Below are positions 44,019 through 53,463 of a DNA stretch of 64,000 nucleotides, piece by piece. The notes under the pieces are model-generated. The model was given only the letters and a program-made list of their open reading frames with translations, was not told the origin of the DNA and did no database searches. A program made the translations under genes and the position numbers. Source of the stretch: an uncultured Clostridiaceae bacterium (GTDB lineage Bacteria > Bacillota > Clostridia > Lachnospirales > Lachnospiraceae); NCBI GenBank assembly GCA_902477765.1, contig CABSIM010000006.1, positions 1-64,000 on the forward strand. Reading direction: 5' to 3'. Every line of letters starts with the position of its first letter. The stretch's first letter is position 1.

Positions 44019-44891
44019 CTAAATATGGCGTCTCCATTCTTCCAGACGATACCTCTGTCTGGCTTTGGCGTCCTCCAGCTGTCTTAACATCTCCGGGATA
44101 TCCTCATTGAAGGTTCCGGCCAGAACCACATAGTTGGATGCATGGTTGGTGCGGAATATGGTTCCGGGAGAATCGATATGTTTCAGGAAAAGTTCCATTT
44201 CCTCCACGATCTCATCCGGCGTGATCAGTTCCATCTCCCCGCGCTTCACCTCTTCATTCATCTCGGTTCCCTCATACAGCCGCAGCGTCAGGAATGAGGC
44301 ATATTCGGGGTTCATGGCGTTGATCAGTTCCGCTGACCGGACCGCATGTTCTTCGATTCCCTTCCGGCCTCCCAGGCCGGAGATCAGCGTCACCGACGTT
44401 TTCAGCCCGCAGCGTTTCAGCTTCTGACCGGCTTCGGCGATCTGGGCTGCCGTCACATCCTTTTTTATGTGTTTCAGCACGCTGTCATCCCCGGATTCCG
44501 CTCCCAGATAAATCAGTTCCAGTCCGGCTTTTGCCAGCGCTTTCAGTTCCTCCTCCGATTTATGAAGCACATCTCTTGCAGTGCCGTAGGATGCGATCCG
44601 CTCTATTCCCGGAAACAGCCGGCGGACATACGCCAGAAGTTCCAGAAGTGTTTCCGTTTTGACAACCAGCGCATCGCCGTCTGCAAAAAACACACGGCGG
44701 ATCCCGGGTCCGTATACTCCCCGGCATTCATCCAGATCCCGCATGATTTCTTCTTTTGTACGGATCCGGAATTTTTTCTCCCGGTACATGTTGCAGAATG
44801 TGCATCTGTTATGGGCACATCCTATGGTCACCTGAATAATCAGACTGTATGCCTCGCTGGGCGGGCGATACAGAATTCCTTCATACTGCAT
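44019..44891 (-). CDS. Radical SAM protein
   Basis: 290 aa. Cluster motif is C25-x4-C30-x2-C33 (GCAHNRCTFCNMY), an extra residue compared with the usual Cx3Cx2C, as in a group of small HemN-like/Elp3-like radical SAM proteins that start with this motif. GE-like VFFADGDAL and LGAESGDDSVL follow. No B12-binding or SPASM domain. It sits 43 bases after the MoxR ATPase gene. Reaction unknown. Confidence 0.85.
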   Translation of the reverse strand: MQYEGILYRPPSEAYSLIIQVTIGCAHNRCTFCNMYREKKFRIRTKEEIMRDLDECRGVYGPGIRRVFFADGDALVVKTETLLELLAYVRRLFPGIERIASYGTARDVLHKSEEELKALAKAGLELIYLGAESGDDSVLKHIKKDVTAAQIAEAGQKLKRCGLKTSVTLISGLGGRKGIEEHAVRSAELINAMNPEYASFLTLRLYEGTEMNEEVKRGEMELITPDEIVEEMELFLKHIDSPGTIFRTNHASNYVVLAGTFNEDIPEMLRQLEDAKARQRYRLEEWRRHI

Positions 44892-44934
44892 GATATTTTT
44901 CTCCTTCCGTATTCCGATGACGATTCAGAGGCTT

Positions 44935-46458
44935 TCAGAGTTCTTCCAGCTGTTCCAGCCGTCTTTTCAGTTCTCCGGCACGGTCCTCAAACAAAAGCCG
45001 CTGATTATACTGATAATATCTCTCACACTCGTTTTCCTGCAGAAACCGCACGGCGTGAGGGCCCGTGTTCAGTTCCGTAATAAAAATCACCATTTCCTGG
45101 CTGTCTCCGAATGTCCCTTCCATAAAGTCGAACGCGTATTCCAGTTTCTCCTGCACTTCTGCAGAAAATGCCTCAAATTCGTCTTTTTCATACCCGAACA
45201 GCTGACGGATCCTGTCAAAAAGAGGAGACGGCATCCGAAGGCCCTCACTTCTCACCGTCTGCAGGAACCGGTTCAGCTTTTCCTCCGCATCCCGGTACAT
45301 ATAGTCCCGTTCCCGGCTCAGGAGCCCGGACTTTTTCTTTTTCTCACGGATTTCATCCAGATGCCGGATCTGCGTCTCCAGCATGACGGGTCCTTCTCCT
45401 GCTTCGCCTTCCGGACTGTTCAGCTGTTCCCTCAGCTCCTTCAGTACATCCATTATGATTTCCAGCTGATCTTCTTTTCTCCCCCAGGACCGGAATGCCG
45501 TTTCCAGTTCCGCCAGAAGCAGGCTGATAATTGACAGCTTCTCATCAAACGGCGCACGGGCAGCTTTTTCCATGAGTGCCGGATCCCGGTGCCCTTTCAG
45601 CACTTCCGCAGCCTGATACTGTTCCTGATACTTGTGGTAAAGTTCCAGATAATTGGCAAAATCCCTGGATATACGCGGGTGCTGGATATACTGAGCCACA
45701 GAGTCCCGGTCCATGGTCTTTCCCAGCTGTTCTCTTACCTTCAGGAATCCCGAAAGATCCTCCCAGCCTCTGGGCGTCGCAAACTGTTTTCCGTCCACAG
45801 TGGTTTCCACCTGGTAAAAATACCGTGGTCTGGCTGTCAGATAGGAAATTACGGCAGGATGGACGTCCGCCTGTTTTGCATACTCTTTCCATACCTGGAA
45901 ATCCGGTTCCACATCCATGCGTTTGACCCTGTCCAGCGTTGCCATGTCAAACTCTCTGACGGATTTATTGTACTCCGGCGGATTTCCCGCTGAAACAATG
46001 ATCCATCCATCAGGAATCCTGTGGTTCCCGAATGTCTTATACTGAAGGAACTGCAGCATGGCCGGGGCCAGAGTCTCCGATACACAGTTGACTTCATCGA
46101 TGAAAAGAATGCCTTCCGAAAGTCCGGTTTCTTCCATCCGGTCATACACGGAAGCCACGATCTCGCTCATGGTGTATTCCGTCACATGTCTGACGTTTCC
46201 TCCGTAGTTCCGTTCCTGTATGAACGGCAGGCCGATGGCACTCTGTCTTGTATGATGTGTGATGGTATAGGCCACCAGGCCGATTCCGCATTCCATGGCG
46301 ATCTGCTCCATGATCTGGGTTTTTCCTATGCCTGGCGGTCCCATAAGAAGCACCGGTCTCTGCCGCATGGCGGGAATCACATATTCTCCCCTGGGGTTTT
46401 TCAGAAGGTACGCCTCAATGGTATCCCGTATTTCTTCCTTTGCCTTTTTTATATTCAT
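44935..46458 (-). CDS. MoxR-type AAA+ ATPase
   Basis: 507 aa. Walker A GPPGIGKT (40-47), Walker B ILFIDE (117-122), sensor 1 in SAGNPPEYN. The C-terminal third (about 300-507) is charged and helical. MoxR ATPases work with VWA proteins as chaperones that insert metals or remodel complexes. The VWA gene ends four bases before this start, so the two are coupled. With the LRR gene upstream they form a three-gene unit. The target is unknown. Confidence 0.88.
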   Translation of the reverse strand: MNIKKAKEEIRDTIEAYLLKNPRGEYVIPAMRQRPVLLMGPPGIGKTQIMEQIAMECGIGLVAYTITHHTRQSAIGLPFIQERNYGGNVRHVTEYTMSEIVASVYDRMEETGLSEGILFIDEVNCVSETLAPAMLQFLQYKTFGNHRIPDGWIIVSAGNPPEYNKSVREFDMATLDRVKRMDVEPDFQVWKEYAKQADVHPAVISYLTARPRYFYQVETTVDGKQFATPRGWEDLSGFLKVREQLGKTMDRDSVAQYIQHPRISRDFANYLELYHKYQEQYQAAEVLKGHRDPALMEKAARAPFDEKLSIISLLLAELETAFRSWGRKEDQLEIIMDVLKELREQLNSPEGEAGEGPVMLETQIRHLDEIREKKKKSGLLSRERDYMYRDAEEKLNRFLQTVRSEGLRMPSPLFDRIRQLFGYEKDEFEAFSAEVQEKLEYAFDFMEGTFGDSQEMVIFITELNTGPHAVRFLQENECERYYQYNQRLLFEDRAGELKRRLEQLEEL

Positions 46459-46462
46459 TGTC

Positions 46463-47854
46463 TCAGTCCTTTTTCTCTCTGACCGTGATTCTTCTTTGTC
46501 CGGCCCCGCTTTCTCTTCCGGGCATCAGATCCTCTTCCTCCAGAACCAGACGGATGGCCCACGGCGGCACATCCGCATCCGTACAGTCACTGCCCATGAA
46601 AACAAATGCCGTATCATAAGGCGGCATTCTGGACGGAAATGTTCCTTTTCCGTCGGTGAAATACAGAAGGCCTTTCAGCTGTCCCAGCCGGTGCGATCTC
46701 ATCAGCTGCTCCACATACAGAAAAGCCGGTCTGAAATCTGTTCCGCCCATGCCGGTCAGTTCCAGGTGCTCCGTATACTGTTTCATCTGATCCTCGTTTT
46801 CAACCACCACATCCTGGCGGACCCGGTCGTCGCACTGAAGAATATGAACGCAGCACCGCCGGAAAAAGCTGCCGCTTTCAGTCAGCACGGAACGGGTCTC
46901 CTCCAGAAATCTGCGCACCAGTTCTCCGGAGCAGGACATGGATGTGTCAATAACAATGACAAAATCCTGGATCTTTCTGCTTTCCTTTGTTTCCAGAGGT
47001 TCAATCAGGGGCATGTTGCCGTACAGCTCCATGCCGTAATTGTAAAACACATAGTCAAAGGCATCCGGATCCACCTGCATCGTTTCTTTCAGCACTGTAA
47101 ATTTTCTTAAAAATTCCCGGTAATCATACCGTTCCCGGTTTTCCACGGCAATCTGTTTTCTCAGCTCCTGTTCATCCTCGGCTGCTTCTTTTGAGAGGAC
47201 CTCCATTTCCGTCTGCATTTTCCGCCGTTTTTCATCCCAGTCATTTTTGGGGGTTCTGTTCTGTTCCGGCTGCGGCCGTTTCTCCGGCCGGTCCCAGAAG
47301 GAGTGGTCATCCCGGCAAAATTCCGTCTCCAGGGCCAGGTATTCCTGCTGCGAGAGCTCCATTTTCAGCAGTTCCCTGTATATATGTTCCGCGTTCCGTA
47401 CCGGAACGGCTTCCTTCAGCCGGCTGGCCATGCTGCGCCTTAAAGGCGAACCATGAAGGTGCAGGCATGGCTTCCTCAGGTCATCCATCATGAATTCCAC
47501 TGCCATGTCACAGGCCAGGCTCCAGTATCCCGGATCCCGGTCTTTTCCGTTCCACAGATGGCAGAACAGGCAGTGGAGAATCATGTGAAAAAATATCCTG
47601 TTGATGAAGACTCTGCTCTTTTTATACAGAGCAGCCGTGGCATACGGATGAAAATACAGAATGATCCCGTCTGTCCCCATGCCCTTCACCGAGGCGTCCG
47701 GCTGCGGTCTCAGGGAACTGAGTGCCGAATCCAGAAACCGCATGGAAAGATACAGTTCACCGGATGCGTTTTTCAGGATTTCACGGCAGATCTCCTCCAG
47801 TTCTTCCTGCTTCTTCTGTTCCCTGTAAACCGGCGAACCTTTCCTGTCGATCAT
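46463..47854 (-). CDS. VWA domain protein with degenerate metallopeptidase-like N-terminus (DUF2201-like)
   Basis: 463 aa from the ATG 7 bases after AGGAG; the frame is open 20 codons upstream without a start signal. N-terminal domain about 35-150 resembles the DUF2201 putative metallopeptidase, but the zinc motif reads H90-MIL-H94, Met in place of the catalytic Glu of HExxH. C-terminal VWA domain (about 295-455) has a complete MIDAS: D303-TSMS, GGTDF and YFTDG. It likely binds a metal ion and acts as partner of the MoxR ATPase. Confidence 0.8.
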   Translation of the reverse strand: MIDRKGSPVYREQKKQEELEEICREILKNASGELYLSMRFLDSALSSLRPQPDASVKGMGTDGIILYFHPYATAALYKKSRVFINRIFFHMILHCLFCHLWNGKDRDPGYWSLACDMAVEFMMDDLRKPCLHLHGSPLRRSMASRLKEAVPVRNAEHIYRELLKMELSQQEYLALETEFCRDDHSFWDRPEKRPQPEQNRTPKNDWDEKRRKMQTEMEVLSKEAAEDEQELRKQIAVENRERYDYREFLRKFTVLKETMQVDPDAFDYVFYNYGMELYGNMPLIEPLETKESRKIQDFVIVIDTSMSCSGELVRRFLEETRSVLTESGSFFRRCCVHILQCDDRVRQDVVVENEDQMKQYTEHLELTGMGGTDFRPAFLYVEQLMRSHRLGQLKGLLYFTDGKGTFPSRMPPYDTAFVFMGSDCTDADVPPWAIRLVLEEEDLMPGRESGAGQRRITVREKKD

Positions 47855-47903
47855 GTCATTCTCCTGTCTCCGGTGTTTTCTTCCTGCCGGGAAAACATCC
47901 GGA

Positions 47904-48827
47904 CTAAAGCTCAAATTTCTTTTTTTCTGTCCGGAACCACCGATGACGGAATTCCATCAGGCGGCTCAGAATTCCCGCCTGTCTTCTTTCAGACGCGCCG
48001 GCAATCAGCCGGTCCAGTTCTTCCGGACGGAGACCACAGGAGAATGTTCCTGCTGCCTCCGCTTTTTTCTGTCCGAACCGGTCCAGCATCCAGAGAAACG
48101 TTTCGGAATCCTCCATCTTTTCCAGCATCACTTCCGTCAGGTTTTCCCGGAGAAATCTTTCATATGCGTACTTTGCATCTTCCCGCAGTTCCAGCGGATA
48201 CATGAGCCTTCCCAGGGCAACCTCCGCGGCTGCCGATGTACTTTCCTCGTACTGCTCTTCCGCAAACAGCCGGTCATAACGGTCATAACGGAGCATTCCG
48301 TTATCAAAACAGTATCTGTATTTCTGCCCGCTGCCGTGAATGCTGGAGCTGATGATTCTGGCAGGGGTATTTTCCACTGCTTCGTCATAGTACTGCGGAA
48401 AAATCAGCCGGGCGGATTCCTGCCAGCTTCCGTCCTGATGCCTGAAAAAGCAGCGGACCGTCAGCCTTCCGCTGAATTCTGTCACAAAATCCTTCAGAGC
48501 GGAGCTTCGCCGTCCATTCATATGCACCAGAAATTCCTGTATATTGCGGCAGCCGCTGAACAGCCCTGCTCCGGTTTCCGCGATGCCGTCGGAAAAATGC
48601 AGGATCTTCAGCTTTTCACAATTATAAAACACATATCTTCCGATTTTTTTCAGGCTGTCCGGGAGAAATATCTCCTCCGTTTCCATGCCGGAAAACAGCC
48701 GGTCTCCCAGTTCCGTCACCGGAACGCCCTCAAGTCTGTCCGGAATCACGCAGACGGCGCCTGGTGTCAAGATTCTTGTCACACAGGCGCTTCCGTTTGT
48801 TATTCTATACTCAAATTCTTCTTTCAT
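47904..48827 (-). CDS. Intracellular LRR (BspA-type) protein of the MoxR/VWA unit
   Basis: 307 aa, no signal peptide. Residues about 20-110 carry three or four LRR_5 units (EGVPVTELGDRLFSG, DSLKKIGRYVFYNC, DGIAETGAGLFSGC). Residues about 110-300 are a charged helical domain that I do not recognise. AGAGG lies before the ATG. It is 49 bases upstream of the VWA gene and 8 bases after the MATE gene. It could recognise the substrate of the ATPase/VWA pair; this is inference from position. Confidence 0.75.
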   Translation of the reverse strand: MKEEFEYRITNGSACVTRILTPGAVCVIPDRLEGVPVTELGDRLFSGMETEEIFLPDSLKKIGRYVFYNCEKLKILHFSDGIAETGAGLFSGCRNIQEFLVHMNGRRSSALKDFVTEFSGRLTVRCFFRHQDGSWQESARLIFPQYYDEAVENTPARIISSSIHGSGQKYRYCFDNGMLRYDRYDRLFAEEQYEESTSAAAEVALGRLMYPLELREDAKYAYERFLRENLTEVMLEKMEDSETFLWMLDRFGQKKAEAAGTFSCGLRPEELDRLIAGASERRQAGILSRLMEFRHRWFRTEKKKFEL

Positions 48828-48834
48828 GCCGCCT

Positions 48835-50205
48835 CTATCTGAGTTTTTTCACTGCACTGAAACGATAGTAATAGATAATAAATGCCACAGACGTAATGCT
48901 CCAGCTGAGCGGATAGCTCACCAGCGTCATGAGCAGCGTCGGGTGGAACGGCGTTACCAGGAATACCCAGAGGACTCTGAGAACGCAGGTTCCGAAGCAG
49001 ATCAGCAGCATGGACATCAGTGCGTCGCCCACTCCGCGGAGAGTACACGGGTACACGTTGACGCAGATATAGGTAACCCAGAAAGGAATCAGGAAGTGCA
49101 TGATTTTCAGGCTTTCCTCCATGACATTGGCGTCACTGGTAAACAGAGAACACAGCGGAGCTCCCAGAAGCCAGATGCCGCCTCCCAGAACCAGAGTAAT
49201 CACCGTGGACATGGCAATTCCCACGTAGGTTCCCTTTTTCAGACGGTCAATTTTTCTTGCGCCGTAGTTCTGGCCGGCAAAGGTGGTTACGGAGATGCCC
49301 ATGGCATCCATGGTCATCCAGAACAGACCGTCGATCTTGCCGTATACTGCCCAGGCGGCAATGGTGTTGGTGCCGAAGCTGTTGATATTGGCCTGGATCA
49401 GGATATTGGAGATGGAATACATCATGGACTGGAGACCCGCCGGAAGACCGATCTTGATCACCTTCCGCAGCATCGTCCTGTCTACCCGCAGTTCCTTTAT
49501 GCAGAACCGGTAACATTCTCTGGAACGGATCAGCTTGATCATTACCAGCGATGCTGCCAGAAGCTGGGAAAGGATTGTCGCCAGTGCGGCTCCTGCAACC
49601 TCCATGCGGAATCCCACGACGAAAAGAAGATCCAGCACAATATTGGTAAGACAGGCAGCAATGAGGAAATACAGCGGCCGCCTGGAATCTCCCACGGCCC
49701 TCAGAATCGCAGCCCCCATGTTATAGAGCAGGTTGGCTATGATTCCCAGAAAATAAATACGCAGGTATGTGACAGAGTAGTCCATGATCTCTTCCGGAAC
49801 CCCCATGGCACGCAGGGCCACCGGAGCCATGGTCTCTCCCACCACCAGAAAAATCACACCTCCGGCCAGTGCCATGCAGAATGCCGTATGAACGGCCTTC
49901 TTCACATAGCTTTCCTGCTGTGCCCCATAATACTGGGATACCACAACAGCTGCTCCGGACGACATTCCGACAAAAAATCCCACCAGAAGGTTAATCAGGG
50001 TTCCTGTGGTTCCGCCAACGGCAGAAAGTGCCTCCTTACCCACAAATTTACCCACAATCATGGCATCGGCCGTATTGTAAAGCTGCTGAAAAAAGGTCCC
50101 GAACAGAATCGGGAAGAAAAATATCAAAAGCTGCTGCCAGATGACGCCTTCTGTAATTCCATTATACTGTTCCGCAGTTTCTTTATTCCGCCCCATTTTC
50201 TTCAT
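48835..50205 (-). CDS. MATE family efflux transporter
   Basis: 456 aa, 12 predicted membrane helices, starting with the typical ITEGVIWQQLLIFFFPILFGTFFQQLYNTAD region (positions about 16-46). It exports an unknown compound. It is followed 8 bases later by the LRR gene of the MoxR unit; co-transcription is possible but a functional link is not evident. Confidence 0.9.
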   Translation of the reverse strand: MKKMGRNKETAEQYNGITEGVIWQQLLIFFFPILFGTFFQQLYNTADAMIVGKFVGKEALSAVGGTTGTLINLLVGFFVGMSSGAAVVVSQYYGAQQESYVKKAVHTAFCMALAGGVIFLVVGETMAPVALRAMGVPEEIMDYSVTYLRIYFLGIIANLLYNMGAAILRAVGDSRRPLYFLIAACLTNIVLDLLFVVGFRMEVAGAALATILSQLLAASLVMIKLIRSRECYRFCIKELRVDRTMLRKVIKIGLPAGLQSMMYSISNILIQANINSFGTNTIAAWAVYGKIDGLFWMTMDAMGISVTTFAGQNYGARKIDRLKKGTYVGIAMSTVITLVLGGGIWLLGAPLCSLFTSDANVMEESLKIMHFLIPFWVTYICVNVYPCTLRGVGDALMSMLLICFGTCVLRVLWVFLVTPFHPTLLMTLVSYPLSWSITSVAFIIYYYRFSAVKKLR

Positions 50206-50322
50206 CCTTTTATCCGTATTTTAGCTGAAACCGTTTCTGTGTGAAAACAGGGGACATTACAGATCCTGTCCTGCATCCCTAATATCCCCTGCTGTTTGCT
50301 TTCTTTACTTGTTGCGCGTTCT

Positions 50323-51309
50323 TTAGAGCAGCTCTTTTCTGAGCTCCTCGCCGCTTTTTGCAGACAGATATGCCGGAGGAATATCCAGAATCGTCCTGCA
50401 GCCTTTCTGTCCTTCTTCTGCCATGCGGTAAGCCGCACGGGCGCATGCCACAATCACGGAAGCCGTGAATTCCGGGTTGGAATCCAGTTTCAGACTGTAC
50501 TCAATGACATGTCTGTTTTCCAGGTTCCATCCTGTCTTTCCGCTGCGGATCACAAATCCTCCGTGAGGAAGTCTGCTGTGATCCCGCTTCATTTCCTCTT
50601 CCGTTATGAAATGCACGGTGGTGTCATAATCCGCAAAGTAGTTGGGCATGGTTTTGATCTCGTTTTCGATTTTTGCCCTGTCTGCGCCTTCCTCTGCCAC
50701 CACAAAACATTCTCTTGTATGTTTCTGCCTTGTGGTCAGTTCCGGAGTTTCTCCGCCGCGGATGGCTTCCAGCGCGCTCTCCACCGGAATCGTATACTGT
50801 CTCGCATCCCTGACACCTTCAATTCTGCGGATCGCATCGGAATGTCCCTGGCTCACGCCTCTGCCCCAGAATGTATAGTCACGTCCGTCCGGAAGAACGG
50901 CCCCCGCATATACACGGTTCAGAGAAAACATGCCGGGATCCCAGCCTGCGGAAATCACGGCAACTTTTCCGGCTTCACGGGCCGCCGCATCAACGGCTGC
51001 AAAGTGTTCCGGAATCTTTGCGTGTGTGTCAAAACTGTCCACCACATGGAACAGTCCGGCAAATTCCGGCGTCTGCACCGGAAGGTCTGTAGCGCTTCCG
51101 CCGCAGAGAATCAGTACATCAACCTTGTCAGTCATGTTTTTTGCTTCCTCTGCGGGATATACTCCGACGCCTTCGGTCAGAATCTTCACGGTTTCAGGAT
51201 TTCTTCTTGTAAAAACTGCTGTAAGTTCCATATCCGGGTTCTGTTTTACTGCGCATTCCACTCCTCTGCCCAGATTTCCATATCCCAGAATTCCTATTCT
51301 GATTCCCAT
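50323..51309 (-). CDS. ddh: meso-Diaminopimelate dehydrogenase
   Basis: 328 aa from the ATG after AAAAGGAG; an 18-codon upstream extension lacks such a site. N-terminal NADP fold IGILGYGNLGRGVE, then DAPDH-specific SFDTHAKIPEHF, GWDPGMFSLNR and WGRGVSQGHSDAIRRIEGV. It forms meso-DAP directly from tetrahydrodipicolinate, feeding lysine and peptidoglycan. Own consensus promoter at 51354-51382. Confidence 0.95.
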   Translation of the reverse strand: MGIRIGILGYGNLGRGVECAVKQNPDMELTAVFTRRNPETVKILTEGVGVYPAEEAKNMTDKVDVLILCGGSATDLPVQTPEFAGLFHVVDSFDTHAKIPEHFAAVDAAAREAGKVAVISAGWDPGMFSLNRVYAGAVLPDGRDYTFWGRGVSQGHSDAIRRIEGVRDARQYTIPVESALEAIRGGETPELTTRQKHTRECFVVAEEGADRAKIENEIKTMPNYFADYDTTVHFITEEEMKRDHSRLPHGGFVIRSGKTGWNLENRHVIEYSLKLDSNPEFTASVIVACARAAYRMAEEGQKGCRTILDIPPAYLSAKSGEELRKELL

Positions 51310-51353
51310 TCTTATCCGCTCCTTTTTTCTTGTCATAAACTTGGTCTGAAATA

Positions 51354-51382
51354 ATTTTATCAACCGGTCAGGGGCATGTCAA
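51354..51382 (-). promoter_or_regulatory. Sigma-A promoter of ddh
   Basis: Minus strand perfect TTGACA (51377-51382), 17-base spacer, TAAAAT (51354-51359), 45 bases upstream of ddh. It lies directly after the stop of the MATE gene. Confidence 0.8.
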
Positions 51383-51399
51383 CCCGATTTCCTATGATT

Positions 51400-52761
51400 T
51401 CACAATGTCTCTTTCCGGCTTCCTGTTTCCGTCCGTTTCCCCTGATTTCCCATCTGATCACGCTTCATGAAAAACACGGCTGCAGCCGCCGTAATGAACT
51501 CCGATACGGCTACGGTAACCCAGATTCCGCTGACTCCGAAAAGCACCGGAAGAATAAACACAAGGATGCTGTTAAGCACCATGCCCCGCAGAAGAGTGAT
51601 TGTCAGCGACAGAGCCGGTCTGACCGTGGCCTGGAAATACGTTCCGCACATGATATTCCACTCACAGGCCAGAAATCCCAGGAAATACAGACGGACCGCA
51701 GGCACTGCCATCGTCAGGATCTCTTCCGTCGGCTCCAGAAACAGATATGTCAGCTGCTTCGGAAAAATCATGCCGCATGCGGTGAAAATAACCCCGGCTG
51801 TCATGGCTGCCCTGATGCCCATGCGTTTTGCCTGTATGATACGTTCTTTCTTTCCGGCCCCAAAGTTGGCGGAAATCAGCGGCTGAACCGCCTGGGAGAT
51901 GCCGTTGGAAATGGATGTCACCACCAGGGCCGCATTGCTGATAATTCCATATACCACAACGCCTGTGTCTCCCACATAGACCAGAAGCTGACGGTTGAAC
52001 AGAAACATCACCAGACCGTTGGACATTTCCAGCACAAAACTGGCCACACCGTTTCCGGCAATTTCCCTGGCCTTTTTAAAGCTGATCCCCCGTTTCGGTT
52101 TCAGCCCGTTTTCGGGAGAAAGGAAACGGGAAGAAAGAATCAGCACCGTCAGCACCGTCCCTGTAACCGTGGCAAGGGCCGCTCCTCCCATACCTCCGTC
52201 CAGCAGGAAAATAAACACATAATCCAGGATCACGTTGGCAACACCGCCGCTGATAACCCCTGCCATGGCCAGCTTCGGCGCGCCGTCATTCCTCACAAAG
52301 GCCTGCAGGAACGATGACAGCATGAATACCGGAGCTCCGGACACCAGAATGCGTCCGTAGGATGCCACATATTCCCGCATGGAATCCGTACAGCCCAGAA
52401 GCTCTGTGATGGGGCCGAAAAACAGATGGCCTGCCGCCAGGGCAAAAACCGCAGCCAGAATCACCATGACCGCTCCCGTGGCAAAGTATCTTCCTGCCTC
52501 TTCCGTGTCTCCCCGGCCTCTGGAAAATCCATAGAGAACACTGCCGCCGATTCCGCACATCATGCCGATGCCATAGTAAAGGCTGTAAAGAGGAAGGAGA
52601 ATATTCAGCGCCGCGATTCCGGCAGCCCCGATTCCCCTTCCGATCATCATTGTATCCGCAAGTATGTATATGGAGGTCACCAGAGTGGCACTGACGGAAG
52701 GCATCAGATAACTGAAAAAAACCTTTTCCACTGGTCCGTCCAGTAAACTCAGCTGTTTCAT
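51400..52761 (-). CDS. MATE family efflux transporter
   Basis: 453 aa, 12 membrane helices; begins MKQLSLLDGPVEKVFFSYL, typical of the clostridial MATE subgroup with PVxxxF start. Ten bases after the ATC-hydrolase-like gene, so both may share a transcript and perhaps a substrate. Confidence 0.9.
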   Translation of the reverse strand: MKQLSLLDGPVEKVFFSYLMPSVSATLVTSIYILADTMMIGRGIGAAGIAALNILLPLYSLYYGIGMMCGIGGSVLYGFSRGRGDTEEAGRYFATGAVMVILAAVFALAAGHLFFGPITELLGCTDSMREYVASYGRILVSGAPVFMLSSFLQAFVRNDGAPKLAMAGVISGGVANVILDYVFIFLLDGGMGGAALATVTGTVLTVLILSSRFLSPENGLKPKRGISFKKAREIAGNGVASFVLEMSNGLVMFLFNRQLLVYVGDTGVVVYGIISNAALVVTSISNGISQAVQPLISANFGAGKKERIIQAKRMGIRAAMTAGVIFTACGMIFPKQLTYLFLEPTEEILTMAVPAVRLYFLGFLACEWNIMCGTYFQATVRPALSLTITLLRGMVLNSILVFILPVLFGVSGIWVTVAVSEFITAAAAVFFMKRDQMGNQGKRTETGSRKETL

Positions 52762-52770
52762 GTTTTTCCT

Positions 52771-53463
52771 TTAGTCGCAGACATTGAAATTCGTATGCCG
52801 GTATCCGGCCAGAATGCCTGCCATTTCCTCTCCGTATTCCTCTTTGAAATCTTCCATGACCTGAAGATTCACGGTCTCTCCCTCTGCACCGAAAATGGCG
52901 GAGGAAACCTCACTGTAGCTCCAGAAGGAATGGGCACAGTGATATTCGAAAGAGCGGATTCCCTCCGGACGTTTCGTTATGTTCTGCCCTTCCTTAAGAC
53001 CGGCATTTCTCACGATCTGGATGCAGTAATCATGGTCATGGAGTGTCTGGGGCACTTCATATTTCATTTCCGGATTGAAGCCGCGGCAGATGGATGCATC
53101 CAGATCCCGGCAGTATGTCATGCCGGCTTCTTTAAGTCCCATTTCCCTGAACTGCGCATGCCACGGACAGCGGTGGATCTCCATCACATAATCCGGTGTC
53201 CAGTCCGTCACTGTCACCTGATTGGAGCATCCGGCCTTCTCGATTTCCTCGGTGCCCATCCATTCTCCATACCGGCAATAGGTCTCATAATTCAGAGGCT
53301 GGCCGTCACGGATGGCTCTCTGAGCCATTCTGCGTCCTCTCTGTTCCGCATAGTATCTGGTGGCGTGAACAAATGCCTGTTTTCCTCTTTCTCCGAAGTG
53401 CTCTGTAAGATGCACATAAAATTTTGCCGCGATAAACGCATGCGTCTTCTCATTGAATCCCAT
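52771..53463 (-). CDS. L-2-amino-thiazoline-4-carboxylic acid hydrolase family protein
   Basis: 230 aa. The pattern HRCPWHAQFREMGL ... YCRDLDASICRGFNPEM ... CIQIVRNAG matches the ATC_hyd family. Characterised members open the thiazoline ring in L-cysteine formation, but most homologues have unknown roles. Its start codon overlaps the rsmA stop by one base (TAATG). Confidence 0.75.
   Translation of the reverse strand: MGFNEKTHAFIAAKFYVHLTEHFGERGKQAFVHATRYYAEQRGRRMAQRAIRDGQPLNYETYCRYGEWMGTEEIEKAGCSNQVTVTDWTPDYVMEIHRCPWHAQFREMGLKEAGMTYCRDLDASICRGFNPEMKYEVPQTLHDHDYCIQIVRNAGLKEGQNITKRPEGIRSFEYHCAHSFWSYSEVSSAIFGAEGETVNLQVMEDFKEEYGEEMAGILAGYRHTNFNVCD

Noticed and set aside
48685..50244. 519-codon open frame on the plus strand
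   Set aside because: His/Gln-rich shadow antisense to a MATE transporter gene; the same type of shadow occurs opposite the other MATE genes (12748-13758, 51376-52317).
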